A DNA stretch of 5,511 nucleotides from Planctomycetota bacterium (GTDB taxonomy: Bacteria > Planctomycetota > UBA1135). The position numbers and the translations under genes were made by a program. The first letter of the stretch is position 1. Each line of letters begins with the position of its first letter. Positions 1 through 5,511 of the stretch are shown here, piece after piece. Under the pieces are notes generated by a model, which saw only the letters and a program-made list of their open reading frames with translations, ran no database searches and was not told the origin of the DNA. The stretch lies in contig JACNJP010000443.1 in NCBI GenBank assembly GCA_014382465.1, forward strand, positions 1 to 5,511. Reading direction: 5' to 3'.

Positions 1-9
1 GCGGGTGGC

Positions 10-23
10 GGGGGGGGGGGGGG
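10..23 (+). repeat. Homopolymer run of 14 G
   Basis: Fourteen consecutive G residues lie immediately before the TTG at 24. If the downstream frame extends upstream, the run is inside the gene, where gain or loss of a base would change the frame. Runs of this length are prone to slippage and also to sequencing or assembly error, so the exact count should not be trusted. Confidence 0.8.
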
Positions 24-632
24 TTGCAGGTGCGCTGGGCGGGCTGGGGGGGTGGCGGGGGGCTCCCCCTGAGCGGTCTGGCGGAGCCGCTTCCGCTGGT
101 GGGACCCGGCGGGGTTCTGGAACTGCAACCGCCCCTCCCTGGGCCCGAATTCAGGCTGTTCCTGGGGGACGGGACGGTCGAGGACGACCAGCCCCAGGAC
201 GACCGCTGGGTCCTTGCGGCCCCGGTCCGTTTCCTGCTGCCGGAAGCCGCGGACCGGCGCTGGGAGGACGCGCTGCGGGCCTGCTGGCCCGGCTGTGAAC
301 CCGCCCGAGAGGGCGACGCCGCTCCGGCGGCCGGCCCGGAGTTCCGGGTCCGCTTCGGCGCTGCCGGCGCCCCGTTCGGATTCGCGGAGGATCCCTTCGC
401 GGTCCTCCCGGAGCTGGACGCCGTGGCCTCGATCGGGCGGAGCTTCGCCGCCGCCTATCGCGGCTGGCACCAGCCGCGGCCGTGGATCGAGTGCGCGCCG
501 CAGGCGATCGCGGCCGGCTGGCAAGGGCGTCCGCCGGCGCCGGTGGCCTGGCGAGAAGCATCCCGGGGCCTGGCGGCCGTCGGCCTCGGGCTGTATCTCC
601 TCGCCCTGGCGTTGCGCCGAGCGGGCCGCTGA
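24..632 (+). CDS. Unrecognised protein with one C-terminal membrane segment; 5' end uncertain or partial
   Basis: I do not recognise this protein. The frame reads 202 codons from a TTG at 24 to the TGA at 630-632. No stop lies between that TTG and the left edge, so the true start may be outside the window; GTG at 30 is another possible start. The first residues are Gly/Trp-rich because they sit in a G-rich tract. Residues 30-75 look like alternating strands (VLELQPPLPGPEFRLFLGDG, then RWVLAAPVRFLLPEA). Residues 80-145 are mixed and acidic, with Cys at 87, 91 and 157. A hydrophobic stretch at about 182-197 (GLAAVGLGLYLLALAL) followed by RRAGR suggests a single C-terminal membrane helix with a basic cytoplasmic tail. 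The gene converges on the antiporter gene with one base between the stops. That fit, together with sensible residue composition after residue 30, favours a real gene over a shadow frame. No function is proposed. Confidence 0.6.
   Translation: MQVRWAGWGGGGGLPLSGLAEPLPLVGPGGVLELQPPLPGPEFRLFLGDGTVEDDQPQDDRWVLAAPVRFLLPEAADRRWEDALRACWPGCEPAREGDAAPAAGPEFRVRFGAAGAPFGFAEDPFAVLPELDAVASIGRSFAAAYRGWHQPRPWIECAPQAIAAGWQGRPPAPVAWREASRGLAAVGLGLYLLALALRRAGR
37..62 (+). other. Canonical G-quadruplex motif
   Basis: Four G runs of at least three (37-39, 41-43, 46-52, 57-62) are separated by loops of 1, 2 and 4 bases. This satisfies the usual G3+N1-7 four-run pattern. The motif is on the sense strand of the 24-632 frame, just after the 14-G run. 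The last G run is followed by CT and five C (65-69), so it could instead pair as a short G5/C5 hairpin. The motif is read directly; folding in the cell is inference. Confidence 0.6.
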
Positions 633-633
633 C

Positions 634-2646
634 TCAGGGCGCGGCCTCCGGGGCGGCGAGCTTGTCCGGGTCCTTGCCGAGCCACAGCAGCAGCGCGACC
701 ATCGTCGCGAGGCCGGCGGCCAGCGCCAGCCACGGCGACAGGCCGAGGAAGGAGACCGGCGCGTAGCCGACCAGCAGCGCCACCCCGGCGCAGATCAGGG
801 CGTAAGGCGCCTGGGTGCGGACGTGGTCGATGTGGCGCACGCGCGAGGCGGCCGAGGAGAGGATGGTGGTGTCGCTGATCGGCGAGCAGTGGTCGCCGAA
901 GATGGCGCCTTCGAGGACGGCGCCGATCGACAGCACCAGCAGGCCGTGGCTGCCGAGGGCGCTCCCTTCGCCCAGGCGGTCGGCCAGCAGGACCACGTTG
1001 GGCTGGAGGATTGCCATCGTCGTCCAGGAGGAGCCGGTGGCGAAGGCGACGAAGCAGGCGGCGACGAACAGGATCAGCGGCAGCCAGGCCGGATCGAGCA
1101 TGTTGGAGAACACCGCCACGAGGTAACCGGCGGTGTCCAGGCGGGTGCAGATCTCGCCGATGCTCCAGGCCATCACCAGCACAAGAATGGCGTCCTTGAG
1201 CAGCGCGCCGAGGCCCTTGGCGGTGGTGCGAGCGACCTCGGCCGGGCCGAGCTGGCGGCGGCCTAGGGCCAGGAGCACCGCGACCAGGAGGGCGGCCGCC
1301 GAGCCGTCGAAGATCGCCCGCGAGCTGTCGGTCTCGGACAGGACGGTCCGGATCCAGGCGCCCGCCCCTTCGGCGCGGATGGCCGCCGCCTCCGCGGGGT
1401 CGACCGCCGCGGCGCCCAGCGAGTACAGGCGCCAGGCGGTCACCCCGAGCAGGAACAGCAGCGGCAGCACGCCGTTCTCCCAGCGCGAGAGCGTCCACGG
1501 GGCTCGCTCCACCCGCGACCAGCTTCCGGCCTTGGCCTCGAGCGCGTCGCTGTGGCCGGCGCGGGCGGCGGCCTCGGCCTTGGCCATCGGGCCGATCTCC
1601 CGCTTCAGGAAGATCGTCAGGCCGACCATCAGGAGCGCGAACAAGCAATAGAAGCGGAACGGGATGGTCTCGAGGAAGAGGGCGTAGCCCTGCTCCGGCG
1701 ACATGCCGATGGCCGGCAGCTGGGGCGCGTAGGTCGAAATCTGGTAGGCGACCCAGGTGCTCAGCACCGCCACCCCGGCCACCGGCGCCGCGGTGCTGTC
1801 GACGATGTACGAGAGCTTGGCCCGGCTGACCTTCATGCGGTCGAACAGCGGGCCGGCGCTGTTGCCGACGACGATGGTGTTGGCGTAGTCGTCGAAGAAG
1901 ATCCCGATGCCGAGGAAATAGGCAACCGCCTGGGCGCCGCGCGAGGTGCGGGCGAAGCGCACCAGGGCCTGCACCATGCCGTCGATCCCGCCCATGCGGG
2001 TGATCACCGCCACGGTCGCCGAGAGCAGGAAGACGAAGCCGAGGATGTAGGCCTTGAAGGAGTCCTGGATCACCTTCTGCCACAGGATGTCGTCGAACAG
2101 GATGCGGAAGGCCTCGGTGAAGGGCGCCCCCGCCGGCACCAGCAGGAAGCCGCCGAGCAGGATCCCCAGGCCCAGCGAGAGCAGCGTGTTGCGGGTCAGG
2201 AAGGCCAGGAGGATCGCCAGCAACGGCGCCAGCAAGGCGCTTCGCGAGCCGATCCGCGCCCTCGAGACGGCCTCACCGTCGGCGCCGATCAGGGTCAGCT
2301 CACGGCCGGCGCGATCGACCTGGATCTCGAGCTGGACCGGGTCCCCTCCGGGTCGGGCGACCAGGCGCAGGTGGCCGTCGGCGAGGACCTCCAGGGCGCC
2401 GGTCGGCGACAGCCGCAGCAGCGCATCCCGGTGGTCAGGGCCGAAGGGGGTGGCGCCGGTGCCCGGACGGATCTCGAGCGAGGCAGGCGGGCCGTCCGGG
2501 AAGGCCTGTTGCAGCGCGCCGGTCCCCGGGCGACCGAGAGCCAAGCCCTGACGCGTCGCCGGGTCGGCCGGCAGCAGGAACAACGGCAGGCAAATCAGGG
2601 CGAAGACCCCGGCGAACAGGAGGCGGGCGACCATCGGCGGCGACAT
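634..2646 (-). CDS. NhaC-family Na+/H+ antiporter with N-terminal extracytoplasmic domain
   Basis: Inner-membrane secondary transporter expected to exchange Na+ for H+ in pH and sodium homeostasis; related MleN proteins couple malate and lactate, so the substrate is not settled. The protein is 670 residues. The NhaC core is clear: FFDDYANTIVVGNSAGP at 250-266, then DRMKVSRAKLSY (269-280), STAAPVAGVAVLSTW (284-298), FATGSSWTTMA (535-545) and GAVLEGAIFGDHCSPISD (575-592), with roughly a dozen hydrophobic segments from 136 to 656. Typical NhaC/MleN proteins are about 460-470 residues. The excess is an N-terminal hydrophobic segment (7-25) followed by a polar, strand-rich domain (about 26-135), plus longer loops at about 350-390 and 411-445. 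I chose ATG at 2646 because the frame upstream overlaps the divergent gene and is not protein-like. ATG at 2634 (666 residues) is the alternative. Neither start has a clear Shine-Dalgarno sequence. The gene stands alone on its strand. Confidence 0.94.
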   Translation of the reverse strand: MSPPMVARLLFAGVFALICLPLFLLPADPATRQGLALGRPGTGALQQAFPDGPPASLEIRPGTGATPFGPDHRDALLRLSPTGALEVLADGHLRLVARPGGDPVQLEIQVDRAGRELTLIGADGEAVSRARIGSRSALLAPLLAILLAFLTRNTLLSLGLGILLGGFLLVPAGAPFTEAFRILFDDILWQKVIQDSFKAYILGFVFLLSATVAVITRMGGIDGMVQALVRFARTSRGAQAVAYFLGIGIFFDDYANTIVVGNSAGPLFDRMKVSRAKLSYIVDSTAAPVAGVAVLSTWVAYQISTYAPQLPAIGMSPEQGYALFLETIPFRFYCLFALLMVGLTIFLKREIGPMAKAEAAARAGHSDALEAKAGSWSRVERAPWTLSRWENGVLPLLFLLGVTAWRLYSLGAAAVDPAEAAAIRAEGAGAWIRTVLSETDSSRAIFDGSAAALLVAVLLALGRRQLGPAEVARTTAKGLGALLKDAILVLVMAWSIGEICTRLDTAGYLVAVFSNMLDPAWLPLILFVAACFVAFATGSSWTTMAILQPNVVLLADRLGEGSALGSHGLLVLSIGAVLEGAIFGDHCSPISDTTILSSAASRVRHIDHVRTQAPYALICAGVALLVGYAPVSFLGLSPWLALAAGLATMVALLLWLGKDPDKLAAPEAAP

Positions 2647-2691
2647 CGTAGACTGTCCGGCCAGGCGGCCCTGTGGCCCGCCCGGATCGCC
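2647..2691. promoter_or_regulatory. Divergent intergenic region, presumed to hold both promoters
   Basis: Only 45 bp separate the antiporter start (2646, -) from the start of the 166-residue protein (2692, +), so control signals for both genes are expected here or just inside the coding ends. The only AT-richer patch is around 2646-2654. It offers a weak plus-strand -10 candidate, TAGACT (2649-2654), and a weak minus-strand candidate, TACGAT, overlapping the antiporter ATG. Each matches TATAAT at 4 of 6 positions, and I see no good -35 for either. An imperfect GC stem (2664-2670 with 2675-2682, loop CTGT) is present, but such stems are common at this base composition. The location is well supported; the specific elements are not. 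Confidence 0.3.
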
Positions 2692-3192
2692 GTGGACACG
2701 CTCCTCCTCGTCCTGCTGCTCCTGGTCATCGCGGGCGGCGCCTCCGCCACCTGGTGGCTGCGCGGCCGCTTGCGCGAGCTTGAGGAGCGGTTGGACGAAT
2801 TCGCGCCGCTCTCGCTGGTCCCGGACCGGCTCCAGGCCCTCGCTCGGGTGATCGAGCACTTCGATCCGGACCAGGTCCGCGAGGAGCTCGAGAGCATCCG
2901 GGACGCCCTGCAGCGGGTCGAGGATCTGGTGGCGGTGCCGGTGGTGGTTGAGGAAGCCAGCCCGGAGCCCGAGCTGCCGATCCGGATCCGGGCGGCGGTG
3001 CAGCGCCATCTCCGTGAGGAGGGCTACGAGGCCATCAACGTCCTCGAGGAGGACCAGGACCTGGTCTCCAACCCCACCAAGATCCGGGTCGAGTGCCGCC
3101 GTCGCGGCCTGCGCATCCTCGGCACCGTCCAGGTGGAGAACGAGCGGGTGGTCGGCGTCGACCTGTCCCCCTCCTACACGATGTTCCCCTGA
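2692..3192 (+). CDS. Unrecognised membrane-anchored coiled-coil protein upstream of asnS
   Basis: I do not recognise this 166-residue protein. It has three parts. Residues 3-22 form a hydrophobic helix (LLLVLLLLVIAGGASATWWL) followed by RGR, consistent with an uncleaved N-terminal membrane anchor and a cytoplasmic body. Residues 24-80 are heptad-like and charged (LRELEERLDEF, then QVREELESIRDALQRVEDL), suggesting a coiled coil and oligomerisation. After a Glu/Pro linker (about 84-95), residues 95-166 form a compact domain: a helix (IRAAVQRHLREEGY) and then strands around EAINVLEED, KIRVECRRRGLRILGTVQVE and RVVGVDLSP, ending in SYTMFP. GTG at 2692 is chosen because it directly precedes the hydrophobic segment and has a weak GGA at 2684-2686; there is no in-frame ATG. 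The frame runs open far upstream, but that part is antisense to the antiporter and is low-complexity. asnS follows after 17 bp on the same strand, so the two are probably an operon. No function is proposed. Confidence 0.85.
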   Translation: MDTLLLVLLLLVIAGGASATWWLRGRLRELEERLDEFAPLSLVPDRLQALARVIEHFDPDQVREELESIRDALQRVEDLVAVPVVVEEASPEPELPIRIRAAVQRHLREEGYEAINVLEEDQDLVSNPTKIRVECRRRGLRILGTVQVENERVVGVDLSPSYTMFP

Positions 3193-3200
3193 GCCCGGTT

Positions 3201-3205
3201 GGAAG
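3201..3205 (+). promoter_or_regulatory. Ribosome binding site of asnS (GGAAG)
   Basis: GGAAG lies 4 bases before the ATG at 3210, within the 17-bp gap after the upstream gene. It is a modest Shine-Dalgarno match and supports this ATG as the synthetase start. The gap has no terminator-like hairpin, which favours co-transcription with the upstream gene. Confidence 0.5.
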
Positions 3206-3209
3206 ATAG

Positions 3210-4532
3210 ATGGCTGACCTCTCCCCGCGCGACGTGCGCGTCTCCGACCTGCTCCAGCACGACGGCCAGACGGTCCGGCTGCGGGGCTGGCTCTTCAACT
3301 CCCGCGGCAAGGGCAAGCTGATCTTCCTGCTGCTCCGCGACGGCAGCGGCATCTGCCAGGCGGTGGTGCTCAGGAGCGAGGTCGGGGAGGAACAGTTCGA
3401 GGCCGCCAAGGCCCTGACCCAGGAGTCCTCGTTCGAGGTCGTGGGGGAGGTGAAGGCCGACGAACGCGCCCCGGGCGGCGCCGAGCTGAAGGTCGCCAGC
3501 CTCAGGGTCCACCAGATCGCCGAGCCATACCCGATCACGAAGAAGGAGCACGGGCCCGGCTTCCTGATGGACCACCGCCACCTGTGGCTGCGCAGCAAGC
3601 GCCAGATGGCGCTGCTCCGCTTGCGCCACCGGGTGATCCAGGCCTTCCGCGGCTACCTCGACGGCCAGGGTTACTTCTGCGTCGACTCGCCGATGTTCAC
3701 GCCGAATGCCTGCGAGGGCACCTCGACCCTGTTCAAGACCGACTACTTCGGCGAGGAGGCCTTCCTCACGCAGTCGGGCCAGCTCTACGCCGAAGCCAGC
3801 GCCATGGCGCTCGGCAAGGTCTACTGCTTCGGTCCGGTGTTCCGGGCCGAGAAGTCGAAGACGCGGCGGCACCTGACCGAGTTCTGGATGCTCGAGCCGG
3901 AGATCGCGTTCGCCGGGCTGGACGAGGTCTGCGACCTCGCCGAGGGCATGATCCGCCACACCATCCGCCACCTGCTGGTCCACGGGGCGCAGGACCTGGC
4001 CGACCTGGAGCGCGACCCCGAGGTGCTGCGCGGCTGGGACCGCGACTTCCCGCGGCTGCGCTACCACGAGGCCGCCGACCTGCTCCTGGAGTGGCAGCAG
4101 GAAGGCCGCTGCGAGTCCGACTTCGCCCGCGGCGACGACCTCGGCGCGCCCGACGAGACGGCCCTCGGCGAGCACTTCGGCTGCCCGGTCATGGTCACCC
4201 ACTGGCCGGCCGAGGTGAAGGCTTTCTACATGAAGCGGGATCCCGAGGATCCTTCACTGGCGCTCGGCGTCGACATCATCGCCCCGACCGCCGGCGAGAT
4301 CGTCGGCGGCTCGGTGCGCGAGGACGACCTCGGGGCCTTGCTGGAGCGGATCCAGGCCCACGAGCTGCCCCAGGAGGCCTTCGAGTGGTTCCTCGACCTC
4401 CGCCGCTACGGCAGCGTTCCCCACGGGGGATTCGGCATCGGCCTGGAGCGGACGGTCTCCTGGCTCTCCGGAGTCGAACACGTGCGGGAGTGCATCCCCT
4501 TCCCGCGCACCCTGCAGCGGATCTACCCCTGA
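3210..4532 (+). CDS. asnS: Asparagine--tRNA ligase (AsnRS)
   Basis: Cytoplasmic class IIb aminoacyl-tRNA synthetase that activates asparagine with ATP and charges tRNA-Asn. At 440 residues it is complete; Thermus-type enzymes are near 438 and E. coli near 466. The N-terminal OB-fold anticodon-binding domain spans about 1-105 (VRLRGWLFNSRGKGKLIFLLLRDGSG region at 22-47). Motif 1 is around 145-175, with Pro161 in VDSPMFTPNACEGTSTLF. QSGQLYAEA (188-196) is the AsnRS form rather than the AspRS SPQLYKQ. Motif 2 spans 211-231: FRAEKSKTRRHL then EFWMLEPE, with Arg212 expected to contact ATP. GEIVGGS is at 362-368. Motif 3 is PHGGFGIGLER (404-414), with Arg414 expected to be catalytic, and the protein ends in the family's characteristic IPFPRTLQRIYP. 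The sequence resembles the Bacillus type most closely. Its presence implies direct charging of tRNA-Asn. All key residues are intact; Cys428 replaces the Thr usual in the RETIPFPR segment. It converges on the next gene with 9 bp between stops. Confidence 0.98.
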   Translation: MADLSPRDVRVSDLLQHDGQTVRLRGWLFNSRGKGKLIFLLLRDGSGICQAVVLRSEVGEEQFEAAKALTQESSFEVVGEVKADERAPGGAELKVASLRVHQIAEPYPITKKEHGPGFLMDHRHLWLRSKRQMALLRLRHRVIQAFRGYLDGQGYFCVDSPMFTPNACEGTSTLFKTDYFGEEAFLTQSGQLYAEASAMALGKVYCFGPVFRAEKSKTRRHLTEFWMLEPEIAFAGLDEVCDLAEGMIRHTIRHLLVHGAQDLADLERDPEVLRGWDRDFPRLRYHEAADLLLEWQQEGRCESDFARGDDLGAPDETALGEHFGCPVMVTHWPAEVKAFYMKRDPEDPSLALGVDIIAPTAGEIVGGSVREDDLGALLERIQAHELPQEAFEWFLDLRRYGSVPHGGFGIGLERTVSWLSGVEHVRECIPFPRTLQRIYP

Positions 4533-4541
4533 CCCAGACGC

Positions 4542-5438
4542 TCAGCGCGGGATGAGTTCCAGGCTGCGCCGGGCGGCGTAGACCAGCGCCGCATCCCGCT
4601 TGGTCAAGGCGAGCTGGAGGGTGGCGGAGGCGTGCGGGACCAGCAAGGCGGCGGCCCGGCAGGCGCGCTCCTCGGAGGGGCCTTGGTAGCGCAGGAGGGC
4701 GGCCACCCCGGTCGCGAGGCCCTCGTCCCGCAGCGGCGCGGTCCGGGCGAGCAGGCCCTGGATCCGCGGTTCGAGGGCTTGGAGCTGTTCGACCTGGACC
4801 TGCCAGGCGGCGTTCGGTTCGAAGCCTGAGCCGGCCTCTCCGACCTCGGCGAACCAGGCATCCAGGTCGAGCACCAGCAGCCGCTTGGGCAGTTCATAGC
4901 GCCCGAGCCGGTTCCAGTCGGCCCACGGCGCCTGCTCGTCGAAAGCCGTTCCGGTTCGGAGGAGGGAGCGAGCCACCGGCCAGGCGCCGCGGCAGCCGGA
5001 GCGAAGCAGGCGACCGGTGGCGGTGGCGCGGACGGCGATGGGCCGCTCGGGGTCGAGGGAGATCCAGGCGAGGGCTGGCCAGCCGGCGGCCGGGAAGGCC
5101 AGGGGGGCGAGCAGGGCGGCCAGGGCGGCGCCCTCGTCCCGGGTGTTCCAAGCCCCGTGGAGGGCGGCCATGGCAAGCGGGGAGTCGGCAGTTGTGCCGG
5201 CGCTGAGGAGGGCAGCGGCGCGAACCTCCACCGGCGAGCCGACGGTGAGCGCCTCGACGAGGACCTGGACCTGGGCCGGGCTGCTCGGCCGAAGGGCGTC
5301 CACCTGCTCCAGGTCGAGGCGGCCCGCCGCCAGCAGATCCTGGAAGCTCAGCGCGTATTCCGGGTCGGGCGCGATCCCGGCCGGCGGCGCCGGCTGCAGG
5401 AGCCCCGGCGCCTGCAGGAGGCGGACGGCGATCAACAC
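4542..5438 (-). CDS. Alanine/leucine-rich HEAT-like helical protein, unrecognised; start uncertain
   Basis: I do not recognise this protein by name. Read from GTG at 5438 it has 298 residues, mostly amphipathic helices rich in Ala and Leu. Several helix pairs look like HEAT/ARM-type repeats: about 55-80 (AQVQVLVEAL, then VEVRAAALLSAG), 100-125, 133-160 (IAVRATATGRLLRS) and 258-292 (RACRAAALLVPHA, then DAALVYAARRSLEL). Such alpha-solenoids usually serve as protein-binding scaffolds; no catalytic motif is visible. Residues 1-20 are moderately hydrophobic (LIAVRLLQAPGLLQPAPPA) and might be a weak export signal. GTG at 5438 is the only ATG, GTG or TTG in this frame before the right edge. It has AGG directly against it, which is poor spacing, and the frame upstream is open to the edge, so the real start may lie outside the window. 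The stop is 9 bp from that of asnS, tail to tail, with no T-run terminator between them. Confidence 0.72.
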   Translation of the reverse strand: MLIAVRLLQAPGLLQPAPPAGIAPDPEYALSFQDLLAAGRLDLEQVDALRPSSPAQVQVLVEALTVGSPVEVRAAALLSAGTTADSPLAMAALHGAWNTRDEGAALAALLAPLAFPAAGWPALAWISLDPERPIAVRATATGRLLRSGCRGAWPVARSLLRTGTAFDEQAPWADWNRLGRYELPKRLLVLDLDAWFAEVGEAGSGFEPNAAWQVQVEQLQALEPRIQGLLARTAPLRDEGLATGVAALLRYQGPSEERACRAAALLVPHASATLQLALTKRDAALVYAARRSLELIPR

Positions 5439-5456
5439 CCTCGGGGCATTAGGAAA

Positions 5457-5482
5457 CGCCGCCGGGCGTCGGGCCGGCGGCG
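5457..5482. repeat. Perfect 9-bp inverted repeat
   Basis: CGCCGCCGG (5457-5465) and CCGGCGGCG (5474-5482) are perfect reverse complements around an 8-base loop. The element lies 19 bp upstream of the GTG at 5438 on the minus strand. No T run follows on either strand, so it does not look like an intrinsic terminator. It could be an operator or leader hairpin, but at this GC content a chance stem is possible. If the minus-strand gene starts outside the window, the repeat is coding sequence. Confidence 0.4.
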
Positions 5483-5511
5483 GGGCAGGAGTATGTTGCG
5501 GGCTCAGCGCG

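Noticed and set aside
455..2083. Minus-strand 542-codon frame overlapping the antiporter in another frame
   Set aside because: Its composition is almost entirely Arg, Gly, Pro and Ala. It is a frame shadow of the antiporter gene, which has unmistakable family motifs.
1552..2691. Long plus-strand open frame running into the 166-residue gene
   Set aside because: It is antisense to the antiporter. Its translation is low-complexity and rich in Arg, Gly, Gln and Glu, as expected opposite a GC-rich gene. Only the part from 2692 onward looks like a protein.
3060..3192. PD-(D/E)XK nuclease-like pattern in the C-terminal domain of the 166-residue protein (KIRVECRRRG)
   Set aside because: The helix-then-strands order is suggestive, but the Lys of the E-x-K signature is missing and no matching upstream Asp can be placed with confidence.
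3174..4202. Minus-strand 342-codon frame opposite asnS
   Set aside because: It is antisense to a certain gene and has no recognisable motif. Such frames are common opposite GC-rich coding sequence.
4533..4550. Small palindrome CGCTCAGCG between asnS and the HEAT-like gene as a terminator
   Set aside because: The stem is 4 bp with a one-base centre, which cannot form a proper hairpin loop, and there is no T run on either side.
4540..5511. Direct 10-bp repeat GCTCAGCGCG at 4540-4549 and 5502-5511, flanking the HEAT-like gene
   Set aside because: It looks like a target-site duplication, but many 10-base matches are expected by chance in 5.5 kb of GC-rich DNA. One copy overlaps the gene's own stop region, and there is no transposase.
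5493..5511. Possible plus-strand gene start at the right edge (ATG at 5493 or TTG at 5496 after AGGAG at 5487-5491)
   Set aside because: AGGAG is only one base from the ATG (four from the TTG), and only six codons are visible, so a gene cannot be supported.

Overview
The window is a GC-rich piece of bacterial chromosome (about 70% G+C by eye, with G/C at most third codon positions). It holds five protein-coding genes packed almost edge to edge. I see no rRNA, tRNA, CRISPR array, transposase, integrase or phage gene. Nothing in it fixes the phylum. A GC-rich, possibly little-cultivated lineage such as Acidobacteriota, Myxococcota, Planctomycetota or Gemmatimonadota would fit, but that is inference from composition and gene style only.

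Layout: (1) 24-632, +, an unrecognised protein with one C-terminal membrane segment. Its reading frame is open to the left edge and begins in a very G-rich stretch (a run of 14 G and a G-quadruplex motif). (2) 634-2646, -, a 670-residue NhaC-type Na+/H+ antiporter with an extra N-terminal extracytoplasmic domain. It is convergent with gene 1, with one base between the stop codons. (3) 2692-3192, +, an unrecognised 166-residue protein with an N-terminal membrane anchor, a coiled coil and a compact C-terminal domain. It is divergent from the antiporter across a 45-bp gap. (4) 3210-4532, +, asparaginyl-tRNA synthetase (asnS), 17 bp downstream of gene 3 and probably co-transcribed with it. (5) 4542-5438, -, an alanine/leucine-rich, HEAT-like helical protein convergent with asnS (9-bp gap). 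Its frame stays open to the right edge.

The genes do not form an obvious pathway. asnS is housekeeping: it charges tRNA-Asn directly. The antiporter serves Na+/pH homeostasis. The less ordinary parts are the uncharacterised membrane-anchored protein directly ahead of asnS, the extra domain on the antiporter, and the G-run/G-quadruplex at the left edge. I found no convincing evidence of a new multi-gene system here.
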